A program made the translations under genes and the position numbers. From contig CAMAXY010000002.1 of the NCBI GenBank assembly GCA_945862215.1, forward strand, positions 1 through 64,000: 64,000 bases of DNA, written 5' to 3'. The stretch's first letter is position 1. Each line of letters opens with the position of its first letter. Shown here in pieces: positions 7,584 through 16,470 of this stretch. The stretch comes from Singulisphaera sp. GP187. GTDB lineage: Bacteria; Planctomycetota; Phycisphaerae; Phycisphaerales; SM1A02. A model generated the notes under the pieces. The model was given only the letters and a program-made list of their open reading frames with translations. It was not told where the DNA came from and did not search any database.

Positions 7584-9119
7584 CATAGTCATTAGGAATT
7601 CGGCGTTGGATTTGGTCTTTGCAACTCGACTTCGCAGAAGCTCCATCGCTTCGACCACATTCATGTCAGAGACCACCTTTCGCAGGCGAATAATGAGTTC
7701 GAGCTCCTTTGGATCGAGCAGCAACTCCTCGCGGCGGGTTCCAGATGCGCCCACGTTGATCGCGGGATATATGCGTTTTTCAACCAATTTTCGATCAAGG
7801 TGAAGTTCGGCGTTGCCGGTTCCCTTGAACTCTTCAAAGATGACTTCGTCAGCACGACTGCCCGTATCAACGAGCGCAGTTGCGATGATTGTCAGCGATC
7901 CGCCACCTTCGATGTTGCGAGCGCTTCCGAAGAATTTCTTCGGTTTGATGAGCGCAGAAGTGTCAACGCCGCCCGAACCGATCTTGCCAGAATTTGGCAT
8001 TGCGTTGTTGTATCCACGGGCGAGACGAGTGATCGAGTCAAGAAGGATGACAACATGCTCGCCGCACTCGACCATGCGTCGCGCTTTTTCAATCACCATT
8101 TCGGCAACTTGAATGTGACGCGAAGCTTCTTCGTCGAATGTGCTTGCCACAACTTCAACACGCGTTGGAGTGTTGCGTTTGAAATCGGTGACTTCTTCAG
8201 GACGCTCATCGATCAACAAAACGATTGTGTGAACATCGGGATGGTTGGTCGCGATTGCATTTGCAATTTGTTGAAGAATGACTGTCTTTCCAGTGCGCGG
8301 CGGCGCAACAATCAATCCGCGCTGACCGAATCCGAATGGCGTGACCATGTCGATGACTCGGGGTTCGATGCGTGTTGGTTGGTTCAACATCTCCAAGTGG
8401 ATGCGGGCATTGGGATGAAGCGGAGTCAAGTTTTCGAAGATTGGAAGCGAGTGCACGGTCGTTGGATCAAGACCGTTGACTGCTTCGACGCGAAGTAATG
8501 CAAAGAATAATTCCTGTTCCTTGGGAGCGCGAATGAGTCCACGAATAGTTTGACCGCGGCGCAATCCCAATTTACGGATGTGACTTGCACTGATATAGAC
8601 ATCGTCTTCGCAAGCCAAATATGAATATTCCGCGCTGCGAAGAAATCCGAATCCTTCTGGCATGATGTCGAGCGATCCTTCAGCAAGCATCAACCCATCC
8701 ACCAAAGCCCGCGCTTTGAGAATCTCGAATACGAGGCGATGATTTGGAAGCCCAGACTTGTCTTCAAGGCCAAGTTTCTTCGCTTCTTTGAGCAGTTCTT
8801 CGGCGGTCATCTTCTGAAGACCCGCGAAATCGACTTCAGCCTTGTCGCTTTTCTTTGATGGCTTTTTCTTTTCGCTCAGTTCTAATTGGATTGCGGCCAA
8901 TTCTGTTTCAAGTTGCTCGTCGGTAGGAATCGCTCCCGGCGGGAAAAAACTCATCGACTGCGAGCTGTTAAATCCGCCGCCACCACCACCACCGCCACCA
9001 CCACCGCCACCGCCGCCGCCACCGCCGCCACCACGCCGTCGTCGTCGTCGACCCTTCTGTTGATAGTGATCTTTGTTCTGGTTAAAACTGCCTTGCGACG
9101 ATGACTGTGTTTCGTTCAT
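7572..9119 (-). CDS. rho: Transcription termination factor Rho with poly-Gly N-terminal tract
   Basis: Hexameric RNA helicase that ends transcription at Rho-dependent sites. Residues 1-50 are a low-complexity lead: a Gln/Asn-rich start, a run of six Arg and about 20 Gly. A Rho N-terminal helical segment follows ([17 protein letters not shown], near 109-125), then the cold-shock RNA-binding domain (EGFGFLRS), Walker A (APPRTGKT, about residue 275), Walker B ([15 protein letters not shown]) and the C-terminal R-loop region. Catalytic parts look complete. The minus-strand leader contains TATATATAG about 13 bases before the ATG, a possible -10 element. Long N-terminal insertions in Rho are known from several phyla and can bind RNA or phase-separate. 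Confidence 0.97.
   Translation of the reverse strand: MNETQSSSQGSFNQNKDHYQQKGRRRRRRGGGGGGGGGGGGGGGGGGGGFNSSQSMSFFPPGAIPTDEQLETELAAIQLELSEKKKPSKKSDKAEVDFAGLQKMTAEELLKEAKKLGLEDKSGLPNHRLVFEILKARALVDGLMLAEGSLDIMPEGFGFLRSAEYSYLACEDDVYISASHIRKLGLRRGQTIRGLIRAPKEQELFFALLRVEAVNGLDPTTVHSLPIFENLTPLHPNARIHLEMLNQPTRIEPRVIDMVTPFGFGQRGLIVAPPRTGKTVILQQIANAIATNHPDVHTIVLLIDERPEEVTDFKRNTPTRVEVVASTFDEEASRHIQVAEMVIEKARRMVECGEHVVILLDSITRLARGYNNAMPNSGKIGSGGVDTSALIKPKKFFGSARNIEGGGSLTIIATALVDTGSRADEVIFEEFKGTGNAELHLDRKLVEKRIYPAINVGASGTRREELLLDPKELELIIRLRKVVSDMNVVEAMELLRSRVAKTKSNAEFLMTMSMG
8974..9051. repeat. GCC/ACC trinucleotide repeat encoding poly-Gly and poly-Arg in Rho
   Basis: An uninterrupted run of CCG/CCA triplets (8974-9033), then CGTCGT-type triplets, gives Gly and Arg runs in the Rho N-terminus. 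Gly codons are mixed GGT/GGC/GGA, so the run is not a pure microsatellite but could still vary in length by slippage without changing frame. Confidence 0.85.
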
Positions 9120-9247
9120 TTAAAATTTCTCTATATATAAAGATGCGAGTAAATGGTGATGCGAGAACTTGTAGGCCTTCTCTTGTTCTGTCTTGTGAGT
9201 TCAAGAGTGGAATTTTCTCAGCGCATAAAAGGAGGTCACGCCCTCGA

Positions 9248-9296
9248 CTTCCTAATAAAGATTCAGGAAGTTTTTCAGCAAAGATGATGCTGAAAA
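9248..9296. other. Two stem-loops in the coaE-rho intergenic leader
   Basis: Two inverted repeats lie in the 177-base gap between coaE and rho: CTTCCT/AGGAAG (9248-9253 with 9265-9270) and TTTTCAGCA/TGCTGAAAA (9272-9280 with 9288-9296, nine pairs). In the direction of the genes neither is followed by a U tract, so they are more likely leader structures of rho mRNA or a weak coaE 3' end than a standard terminator. Read on the plus strand the first is followed by TTTTT, but no plus-strand gene precedes it. Confidence 0.4.
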
Positions 9297-9953
9297 TCAA
9301 GAATGATGCTGAGAAATGATGCGGAGGATCTGGGCGACTTGCGCCCTCAACGATTCGATGTTCCCGTCGTTGTTGACTATATGATGGGCAAGTTTTCGCT
9401 TCAAGTCAAGTGGCATTTGGGAATTTTCTCGGCGAATAAGTTCGTCAGATGTCCAGCCCCGACTCGTTCGAACCCGCTCCAAACGGACCGAAAAAGGAGC
9501 GTCAACCATGACAAGAGCCGTGCACTCGCCCTGCATATTCGATTCGAGCAAGAGCGGCGCGTCGATGACCAAAGCCTTCGCGGTCGCTGGTGCTTGCGCA
9601 AACAGCGCGCGTCGTTGAGTGTGAATCCAAGGATGAACAAGACCTTCGAGACGCTTGCGCTCTTGATCTGCCACCGCGCGATCAGTGTCAGATGCGCTGA
9701 CAGCAGGAAAAATCTTTGTTGCAACTCGACTGCGATCAATGTTTCCTTGTGGGTCGAGAATCGATGCGCCCCACCACTTCACGATTTCTTCGCGCACCGC
9801 TTGGTCTTTGAATGCTTCGCGTGCAAGTGCGTCTGAATCGGACACGATGCATCCTGCATCTGCGAGCATTTGTGCAACTGTCGACTTCCCCGCGCCGATC
9901 GATCCCATCAAGCCAATGACTGGAGGCGAATTTGTTCGCGATGACTTTGTCAC
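9297..9953 (-). CDS. coaE: Dephospho-CoA kinase
   Basis: Last step of coenzyme A synthesis: phosphorylates the 3'-hydroxyl of dephospho-CoA. The protein has the P-loop GLMGSIGAGKST close to its N-terminus, then SDSDALAREAF, and the VIDAPLLLES and RRENSQMPLDLKR segments typical of CoaE. I chose the GTG at 9953, which overlaps the cysS stop by four bases (GTGA) and gives 218 residues, near the usual 200. The longer frame to 10043 would run back into cysS. Translational coupling to cysS is likely. Confidence 0.92.
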   Translation of the reverse strand: MTKSSRTNSPPVIGLMGSIGAGKSTVAQMLADAGCIVSDSDALAREAFKDQAVREEIVKWWGASILDPQGNIDRSRVATKIFPAVSASDTDRAVADQERKRLEGLVHPWIHTQRRALFAQAPATAKALVIDAPLLLESNMQGECTALVMVDAPFSVRLERVRTSRGWTSDELIRRENSQMPLDLKRKLAHHIVNNDGNIESLRAQVAQILRIISQHHS

Positions 9954-11500
9954 ATTCGCGTCCAAGTTGTCCCCTGAGCTGAATCTTTGATTTGCACGCC
10001 GATGGCAACAAGTTCGTCGCGCACACGATCGCCTGCCGCCCAATCTTTCGCCGCGCGTGCGGCGGCTCGTGCGGCGATGAGTGATTCCACTTTTGTCTTG
10101 AATTCTTCCGCTGCTGGATCGCCTTGGGAATTGTTTACAGGAGAACTATTTCGTTCAAACACTGCGAGCACACCGTTCATGCGATTGAGCGCAGAAAGTT
10201 CGGCATGAGCGCAGTTGTTTGACGCAGCGCCTTCTGGCGATTCGCTCACCGCAGTGTTGATCGCCGCAATCGCGCGAGCAACATTCAAGTCGTCGCACAT
10301 TGCAGATGTGAATTGTTCAAGAGCGCGTTGGAACGGCCCAGGGATTGCGCTGGATTCTGCGGGCTTCGTTGCAGCTTGCTTGATCAACGCAGAGTGCGCG
10401 CGCGTCCATCGATCAATTTGCCTTTGACAATCTTTCAGCCCCTGCCATGTGAAATTTGCGTTCGTGCGGTAATGCGTGCGAATGAGTTCCAAACGCAGCG
10501 CCGCGGGAGTGATCTCGCGCGCGAGCACATCACGAACCGTGAAAAAATTGCCCTTGGACTTGGACATTTTCTCGCCTTCAACAACAAGATGGCGCGTGTG
10601 AAACCAGACTCGCGAAAAGGATGTGTGCCCGTATCCACAACAACTCTGCGCGATTTCGCACTCGTGATGCGGAAAAATATTGTCCTCGCCGCCGGAGTGC
10701 AAATCGATTTCCTCGCCGAGAAATGCGGCCGCCATCGCGCTGCATTCAAGATGCCATCCCGGATATCCAGCGCCCCAAGGAGAATCCCATTTCATCACAT
10801 GCGAAGCGTCGGGTTTCCACAACATGAAATCAGCTGGGTGACGCTTGAAGGATTGATTGTCAGCGGAAATTCGTTCCCCCGCACCTTCGCGAAGTGCATC
10901 AAGCGTATTGCCGGAGAGTTTGCCATAAGAAGGAAATGATCGAATGTCGAAATAGACCACGCCGTCGCCTGCGACATATGCATGATTGCGCGCGATGAGT
11001 TTTTCAACAAGTGCGATCATCTGCGGAATGCACTGCGTTGGGCGAGGCATGAGTGTTGGATCCGTGGAAAATTCCTGCGCAACTTTCAAGCCAAGGGTTC
11101 GAGCATCATCGATGAATCGATTGGCATAGAAGTCTGCAATCGCAAGCGGATCGCGCGGGTCGATGTCTGCGCCAGCTGGAAGCTTTCCCGATTTCTTCGC
11201 CTCTGCAATACGCCGACCAGCAACAGCCATCTTGTCTTCGCCGCCACCATCCGCATCCGTATCGTCTGTCATGTGACCGACATCGGTAATGTTCATCACG
11301 TGACGGACGCGATATCCGATCAGCTCCAAAGTCCTCCGCAAAACATCGGCATTGAGAAACGAGCGAAAATTGCCGACATGCGCATCGTCGTAGACCGTTG
11401 GGCCGCAGGAATAGAAAGTGACTGTTCGCCCTGCGGCATCGATGGGCGTGAAGATTTCGGTTTGACGGGTGAGGGTGTTGTGGAGGGAGAGTGAAGGCAC
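9950..11500 (-). CDS. cysS: Cysteinyl-tRNA synthetase
   Basis: Charges tRNA-Cys. From the GTG at 11500 the 516-residue protein shows FYSCGPTVYDDAHVGN (about 29-44), with the first zinc Cys and the HIGH-type motif, then GWHLECSAMA and HSGGEDNIFPHHE (other zinc ligands), and KMSKSKGN. No ATG lies between 11500 and the catalytic motif. The next upstream ATG (11563) would overlap the divergent GT2 gene, so the GTG is the best start. It is divergent from the GT2 gene with only 25 bases between them and overlaps coaE by four bases. Confidence 0.94.
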   Translation of the reverse strand: MPSLSLHNTLTRQTEIFTPIDAAGRTVTFYSCGPTVYDDAHVGNFRSFLNADVLRRTLELIGYRVRHVMNITDVGHMTDDTDADGGGEDKMAVAGRRIAEAKKSGKLPAGADIDPRDPLAIADFYANRFIDDARTLGLKVAQEFSTDPTLMPRPTQCIPQMIALVEKLIARNHAYVAGDGVVYFDIRSFPSYGKLSGNTLDALREGAGERISADNQSFKRHPADFMLWKPDASHVMKWDSPWGAGYPGWHLECSAMAAAFLGEEIDLHSGGEDNIFPHHECEIAQSCCGYGHTSFSRVWFHTRHLVVEGEKMSKSKGNFFTVRDVLAREITPAALRLELIRTHYRTNANFTWQGLKDCQRQIDRWTRAHSALIKQAATKPAESSAIPGPFQRALEQFTSAMCDDLNVARAIAAINTAVSESPEGAASNNCAHAELSALNRMNGVLAVFERNSSPVNNSQGDPAAEEFKTKVESLIAARAAARAAKDWAAGDRVRDELVAIGVQIKDSAQGTTWTRM

Positions 11501-11511
11501 AAACGCAATCG

Positions 11512-11517
11512 TATAGC
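11512..11517 (+). promoter_or_regulatory. -10-like TATAGC close to the GT2 start
   Basis: TATAGC ends 8 bases before the ATG at 11526, so transcription from it would start at or just before the start codon. No good -35 is visible. The same layout recurs at 50538, 53096 and 60604. Confidence 0.35.
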
Positions 11518-11525
11518 GTTGCGCT

Positions 11526-12362
11526 ATGCCTGCTTTGCGCTTGCCTGTCACAGTGGTCATTCCCGTAAAAAACGAGGAACGCAATCTTGCACGTTGCTTG
11601 GATCGATTGAAGCGATTTGCCAAGATCGTCGTGATCGATTCTGGAAGCACCGACCGAACACGAGAGATTGCGCAAGAGCACGGATGCGAATTTGTATCCT
11701 TCCGTTGGGACGGCCATTTCCCAAAAAAGCGAAATTGGTTCTTGCTGAATCATCCCCCAACAACACCTTGGGTTTTTTTCCTCGATGCTGACGAATATTT
11801 GACTGATGAATTTGTCGACGAACTTGCGCGCGCTTTGGCCATGACGACGTATGTTGGATTCCGTGTCATGTATTCGAATTATTTTCTTGGCAAAAAACTG
11901 AAGTATGGCGTGCCGCAGATCAAGCTTCCAATTTTTCGAGTTGGAAGCGGTTTCTATGAACGAATTGATGAAGATGGATGGAGCGGGCTCGATATGGAAG
12001 TACATGAACACCCAGTCCTTGAAGGCGCCATTGGGCAATTAAACACTTTGGTCGATCACCGAGATTTCAAAGGTCTCGATGCATACATCGCAAGGCATAA
12101 GGAATACGCCTCATGGGAGGCTCGGCGATATTTGAAACTACGAGACACCCCAGAGGCAATGGCGCACTTCACTGCGATTCAGCGCAGAAAATATGACAGC
12201 CTGACAAGTTGGTGGTTAGCCCCATCTTATTTTCTCTACTCATGGGTTTGGAAGCGCGGCATTCTTGATGGATGGGCGGGATTTGTCTTCGCAAAGATGA
12301 AGGCAAGTTATTTTTCGCAGATTCGGCGTAAAATACGAGAATTTGCCGCTGGAAAGTCTTAG
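11526..12362 (+). CDS. Family 2 glycosyltransferase (WaaE/KdtX-like)
   Basis: The 278-residue protein starts with the GT-A fold signature VTVVIPVKNEERNLARCLD, followed by VVIDSGSTDRTREIA and the DXD-type metal-binding FFLDADEYLTDEF (near residues 85-97). This matches GT2 enzymes that add sugars to lipopolysaccharide core or capsule. There is no transmembrane pair like that of polymerising GT2 synthases, although the C-terminal segment SYFLYSWVWKRGILDGWAG is hydrophobic and may touch the membrane. It stands divergent from cysS and converges on the polysaccharide operon (23-base gap). Donor and acceptor sugars cannot be told from sequence. Confidence 0.9.
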   Translation: MPALRLPVTVVIPVKNEERNLARCLDRLKRFAKIVVIDSGSTDRTREIAQEHGCEFVSFRWDGHFPKKRNWFLLNHPPTTPWVFFLDADEYLTDEFVDELARALAMTTYVGFRVMYSNYFLGKKLKYGVPQIKLPIFRVGSGFYERIDEDGWSGLDMEVHEHPVLEGAIGQLNTLVDHRDFKGLDAYIARHKEYASWEARRYLKLRDTPEAMAHFTAIQRRKYDSLTSWWLAPSYFLYSWVWKRGILDGWAGFVFAKMKASYFSQIRRKIREFAAGKS

Positions 12363-12385
12363 GCCAGTTTCAATCTCTACTCCCG

Positions 12386-14818
12386 TCATCGACGCTTCTG
12401 AATCACATCAATCAGGACCTCGCGCCACTTTTCGCACGCACGCTGCGAGGAATATTTCGCTTGATATGCCGCTTGTCCGCGTTGCCCCATCTCGCCCGCC
12501 TCAGTTCGGTGGGTCATTAAGAATCGAATTTTTTCAGTCAGCGAATTTGAATCGCCCGATGCCATTTCGAAGCCACATTGGGTTTCGCGCAAGATGGTTC
12601 CGCACTCACTCTCGCGCGGACCAATCCAAAGCACAGGTTTTCCAGCCGCAAGGATGCTGAAAAATTTGCTCGGAAGAATCAATCCTTCCCATCCTGGCAA
12701 GAGTGTGACGAGATGTGCGTCGCCAACATCAAGCACGTCTGGCAATTGCTCTCGAGTCTGATAGCCGCTGATCGTGACATTCTTTGCACCGCATGCACGA
12801 ACCCGCTCTTCAAGAATTGGCTTCGCTTTTCCTTCACCAATAAAGAGCCACCGAATGTCGTCCTCATTCTTCAGTTGCTCGACCGCACCAGCGATGGCTT
12901 CCATGTCGTGACCGAGTCCGAAATTTCCCACATACAGAATGGTGAAGCGTTCGCCAATATTCCACTCCTTGCGAAGCGGATTATTCATTCGCACTCGAAC
13001 AGGAAACTTTTCAGCGCCACTCCAAACACAAATCGTTCGGATGGTCTCGGGCAATGCGCCCTTTGCGATGAGTTTTTCTTTCATGCAATGACCTAGAGCG
13101 ACGACTCGGTCACTATTTCGCAGGCACAAACGATCGATCCAACTCAGGACGCTCCAAAGCAAACTGCCGCGCTTCATGACGCCCGCCGCACCCGCAACTT
13201 CTGGATAGAGATCCATCGTCCAATAAACCAAGCGTGTTCCCTTGATCCACTTCAGTAACACGCCGACTAATGCGATAAATGGCGGGGTCGTGAAACAAAT
13301 CACCACATCGTGTCGAGGCAGAATGAGGCAGCGCCAAGCGGCGGCGAGGTAGAACAATGTGAAGTCGAAGATGCGCGGAGTGATTCCACGTTTTCCAAAC
13401 AACTGCAATCCCACACGATAGATTTCGATTCCCTCGCGATTGTCGCGCTTGGGAAGCGACGAACCTCGCTCGCCATAAATCGAACGACTTGCAACCACCG
13501 AAACGTCATCGCCATGTGCAGCGAGATAGCGCGCGAGATCATCAGCATGCTGCGCCGTCGCCGCAACGTCCGGCCAGAACGCTTGATTGAGAAGCAATAT
13601 CTTGATTCCACGCAGCACATCGAGCATCTTCAGCGCGAGTGTTGTTCGGTCATATTTCTTCGCGGCCTGCAAGCAATTTTCTCGCAACCTTGAATAGAGC
13701 TCCTTGTCGCTCTGCAATCGACGGAGTGAGACCAGCAATTCGCCTGCATCTTCAGGAACAAATGGAATCCCAACTTGATCACTCAAGACGATCTCAGCGG
13801 ATTCGCCAGCGACGCCATGCAATACAGGAATTCCCATACCCATACATTCGAAAAGTTTCGATGGAATCACAGTTTCGAAGAGCGGCGTCCGACGGAGATG
13901 AATGATTGCGACATCGAGAAGCGCCCAGTATCGCGGCACTTCATCCTTCGCGACAGAATCTACGAAACGAACATTTCGAAGACCAAGTTCTTGCGCTTTC
14001 GCCTTCAGTTCGGCCTTGCGCGCTCCATCACCAAGAAAGACGAATCCGATTGATTCATCACCTTGAGATTGTGCTGTGTGTGCTGCTTCGAGCAACGTCT
14101 CAAGCGCATGAGCGAGCCCGTGTGTTCCGATGTAGCCAGCGATAAACCGCCCCTCGAATCCCATTTCCTTCACGAGCGCAGCGTCGCGCTTTTGGGGAAT
14201 AAATCGAGAGACATCGACACCGTTTGTCACGACATGAATCTTGTCCCCTTTGATTCCGCGTGAGATGAGATTTTTCTTAAACGCGTGCGTCACCGAGATG
14301 ATGCGAAAAGCACGGCGATACAAAAACAACTCGAGCCGCTCAAGCATTCGCAGCGCCCACGAATCTTTCATCGCGCCGACAACACGGATGGATTCTGGCC
14401 AGAGATCGCGCAATTCAAAGACAAACGGACGGCGCTTGTACACACTGACGACCCATGCCGCGACCGCCGTGAAAAACTGTGGCGATGTTCCAACAACAAT
14501 ATCAACCTTGCCGACGAAAAACGCAGCGATAACTGCGCTCACCATGTAACTGATGTAATCCAACACGCGGCGCTGGAATCCCTCATTCGCTGTGATGTAT
14601 GTCCACACTCGAATGACGCGAATGCCATCCATCTCTTCCGTCTGCCAAAGTTTATTCTTATAGCCCTCGAAAACTTTTCCCTTAGGAAAATTAGGAGCAC
14701 CCGTGATCACAGTCACGCGTTGACCGTGCTTGACCCATTCACGGCAATGTTCAAAGGTCCGCGAAGCAGGTGCATTGACCTCGGGAGGAAAGTTGTCTGT
14801 CAGAAAAAGAATGTGCAT
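12386..14818 (-). CDS. Double GT4 glycosyltransferase (two family 4 enzymes in one chain)
   Basis: The 810-residue protein contains two complete GT-B/GT4 units. Residues 1-403 begin MHILFLTDNFPPEVNAPASR and resemble WbuB/fucosamine-transferase-like enzymes (FELRDLWPESI, HVVTNGVDVSRF, the E-x7-E region FETVIPSKLFECMGMG). The second unit starts at IKILLLNQAFWPDVAATAQH (about 405) and has its own TMDLYPEVAGAAG, ILYVGNFGLGHDMEA and [20 protein letters not shown]. The join has no linker, and an Ile codon (ATC) sits where a separate gene would start. It is the last gene of the operon, one base after the heparinase-like gene. The two units probably add two successive sugars to the repeat unit. Confidence 0.9.
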   Translation of the reverse strand: MHILFLTDNFPPEVNAPASRTFEHCREWVKHGQRVTVITGAPNFPKGKVFEGYKNKLWQTEEMDGIRVIRVWTYITANEGFQRRVLDYISYMVSAVIAAFFVGKVDIVVGTSPQFFTAVAAWVVSVYKRRPFVFELRDLWPESIRVVGAMKDSWALRMLERLELFLYRRAFRIISVTHAFKKNLISRGIKGDKIHVVTNGVDVSRFIPQKRDAALVKEMGFEGRFIAGYIGTHGLAHALETLLEAAHTAQSQGDESIGFVFLGDGARKAELKAKAQELGLRNVRFVDSVAKDEVPRYWALLDVAIIHLRRTPLFETVIPSKLFECMGMGIPVLHGVAGESAEIVLSDQVGIPFVPEDAGELLVSLRRLQSDKELYSRLRENCLQAAKKYDRTTLALKMLDVLRGIKILLLNQAFWPDVAATAQHADDLARYLAAHGDDVSVVASRSIYGERGSSLPKRDNREGIEIYRVGLQLFGKRGITPRIFDFTLFYLAAAWRCLILPRHDVVICFTTPPFIALVGVLLKWIKGTRLVYWTMDLYPEVAGAAGVMKRGSLLWSVLSWIDRLCLRNSDRVVALGHCMKEKLIAKGALPETIRTICVWSGAEKFPVRVRMNNPLRKEWNIGERFTILYVGNFGLGHDMEAIAGAVEQLKNEDDIRWLFIGEGKAKPILEERVRACGAKNVTISGYQTREQLPDVLDVGDAHLVTLLPGWEGLILPSKFFSILAAGKPVLWIGPRESECGTILRETQCGFEMASGDSNSLTEKIRFLMTHRTEAGEMGQRGQAAYQAKYSSQRACEKWREVLIDVIQKRR

Positions 14819-14819
14819 T

Positions 14820-16463
14820 TCAAGTCCAGAGCAATTCCAATGTCATCTTCGGATCGGTCATTGTCAATTCCACGCACAAGTTTTCCCGCTCAACACCGAA
14901 CTCGGGATACCACTTCGATGAATTGATTTGCAGACGACCTCCATGAACAACGAAGGATAACTGCCGACCGCCAGACAGTCGCACCATATCAGGAGCAATT
15001 TTTTCGACCGTCGGGTGAAGATAGAGACGTGCGACCGCGGATCTGAATCCGCCTCGAATCGTGTCGGTGATGATGAGACGATCCGAAGCAAGCTGCCATT
15101 GACGATGATGGATTGGCCGACCAGAGAGTCGACAATATCCGTCATGTGCAGCGGCAATAGTGATGCTTCCCCCGCTCATGTCGCATGCGCTTTCAATAAT
15201 GCGAGCGCGACGAGCAACTCGAAAGCCACCCCATACTTCGCTCGAATCGCATCCGTCGATCTCGACCGTGTTATGCGCGGCCGTTGATCGCTCGCGAGTG
15301 CGCTGCGGTCCAGCGAGATATGTCGACGTACCAGAATTGACGATTGTTCTCTGACCATGCAACGAGAGTTCGAACGAAAGCGTGTCCGCATGTGCATGAC
15401 CCGGTTGGTAATCGGGTCCAACAGGCGCAATGTCAGCAATCAGCACAGCGGGGCCACATTCGGCGCGAACATAACCTGACTCCTGAAACCAACGAAGTTT
15501 CCCGTCGACCTGAGAGCCGAATTGGATCTGTAATCGATTTGCATACGCACGAATTTCTGAAAGCGTCGGGGCGATTGCGAAAGCGGAATCGTTGAAGAAC
15601 GAAACGTCGCCATCAGGATGAACGAGCCCAGCAAGCCACTCCAACATTCCACTTGCGGTTGTGCGCCATTGCTGAACGATCGCGGACGAGATGCGTCCCC
15701 GCCACGCGTCGTTTGCATTTATAAGATCAAGAACGTCTTCCAGAATCATCGCGTGATACATCGGACTGCGTTCGAAGTTGCCGCCGTCGGCAAGAATCTG
15801 CTCTGGGATTTCGCGCGACAAGATGCGCGACCCTTGATCGAGCCAACGGTCCGCCTCAGGCCCATCAAAAAACATTCCCGCGATTGTGAGTGCCTTCCCA
15901 TTCACAAAAAGGTGATTTGCAAGCAGATGATGCTCGACTCTTTTAGAAAGCCATCGAACCTGAACCGCAAGACTTTGTCTTGCAATTTCTGAGAGCGAAT
16001 TTCCAGCCTGCGCCCATTTGATCCAATTCACGATTCGAAGTGATGTTGGATATGGATCCCAACCGTTTCCGGCCGCGGGCGGATTTTCTTCGATCCATCG
16101 AAGGACGAGACGCTCTTGCAATATGGATTGTTCCGCTGACAAAGCCCCAGAGAGATCATCAAAGTAATGCAAGTTGTACAGCCATAACTTTCCGCACGAG
16201 AAATTATTCCAACATCTCGGCGAACTGATCTCTCGAGACTCATTCAAGAAATTTGCTGTCGATGGCGCTGTGATGCTCCTTGGTTTCTCGATCGGAGCCG
16301 TCCAAATTCCGACACTACGTCTTCGTGTTGGTGCTGGACGTAAATCGATTTGTGGACGCGCGAATCGAAACCAGATCCGCCCGTACAGCTGCACCGGTCG
16401 AAGATGCCGAAGTGTGTGCCAGTATTGCGTGAGAGATGCCACTCGTGAAAGAGTAGAGCGCAC
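14820..16463 (-). CDS. Heparinase II/III family protein
   Basis: The protein shows LWLYNLHYFDDLSG near the N-terminus, the helical toroid with HHLLANHLFVNGKAL and NFERSPMYHAMILEDVLDL, and the C-terminal beta domain with YQPGHAHADTLSFELSLHG and STAAHNTVEIDG, all typical of heparinase II/III-like polysaccharide lyases. In surface-polysaccharide clusters such proteins are thought to trim or release the polymer. No signal peptide is obvious, as often for cluster-encoded members. The start is uncertain: GTG at 16463 or 16442; an ATG at 16622 would overlap wecB by 150 bases. It is followed one base later by the double GT4 gene. Confidence 0.88.
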   Translation of the reverse strand: MRSTLSRVASLTQYWHTLRHLRPVQLYGRIWFRFARPQIDLRPAPTRRRSVGIWTAPIEKPRSITAPSTANFLNESREISSPRCWNNFSCGKLWLYNLHYFDDLSGALSAEQSILQERLVLRWIEENPPAAGNGWDPYPTSLRIVNWIKWAQAGNSLSEIARQSLAVQVRWLSKRVEHHLLANHLFVNGKALTIAGMFFDGPEADRWLDQGSRILSREIPEQILADGGNFERSPMYHAMILEDVLDLINANDAWRGRISSAIVQQWRTTASGMLEWLAGLVHPDGDVSFFNDSAFAIAPTLSEIRAYANRLQIQFGSQVDGKLRWFQESGYVRAECGPAVLIADIAPVGPDYQPGHAHADTLSFELSLHGQRTIVNSGTSTYLAGPQRTRERSTAAHNTVEIDGCDSSEVWGGFRVARRARIIESACDMSGGSITIAAAHDGYCRLSGRPIHHRQWQLASDRLIITDTIRGGFRSAVARLYLHPTVEKIAPDMVRLSGGRQLSFVVHGGRLQINSSKWYPEFGVERENLCVELTMTDPKMTLELLWT

Positions 16464-16470
16464 TGTGAAT

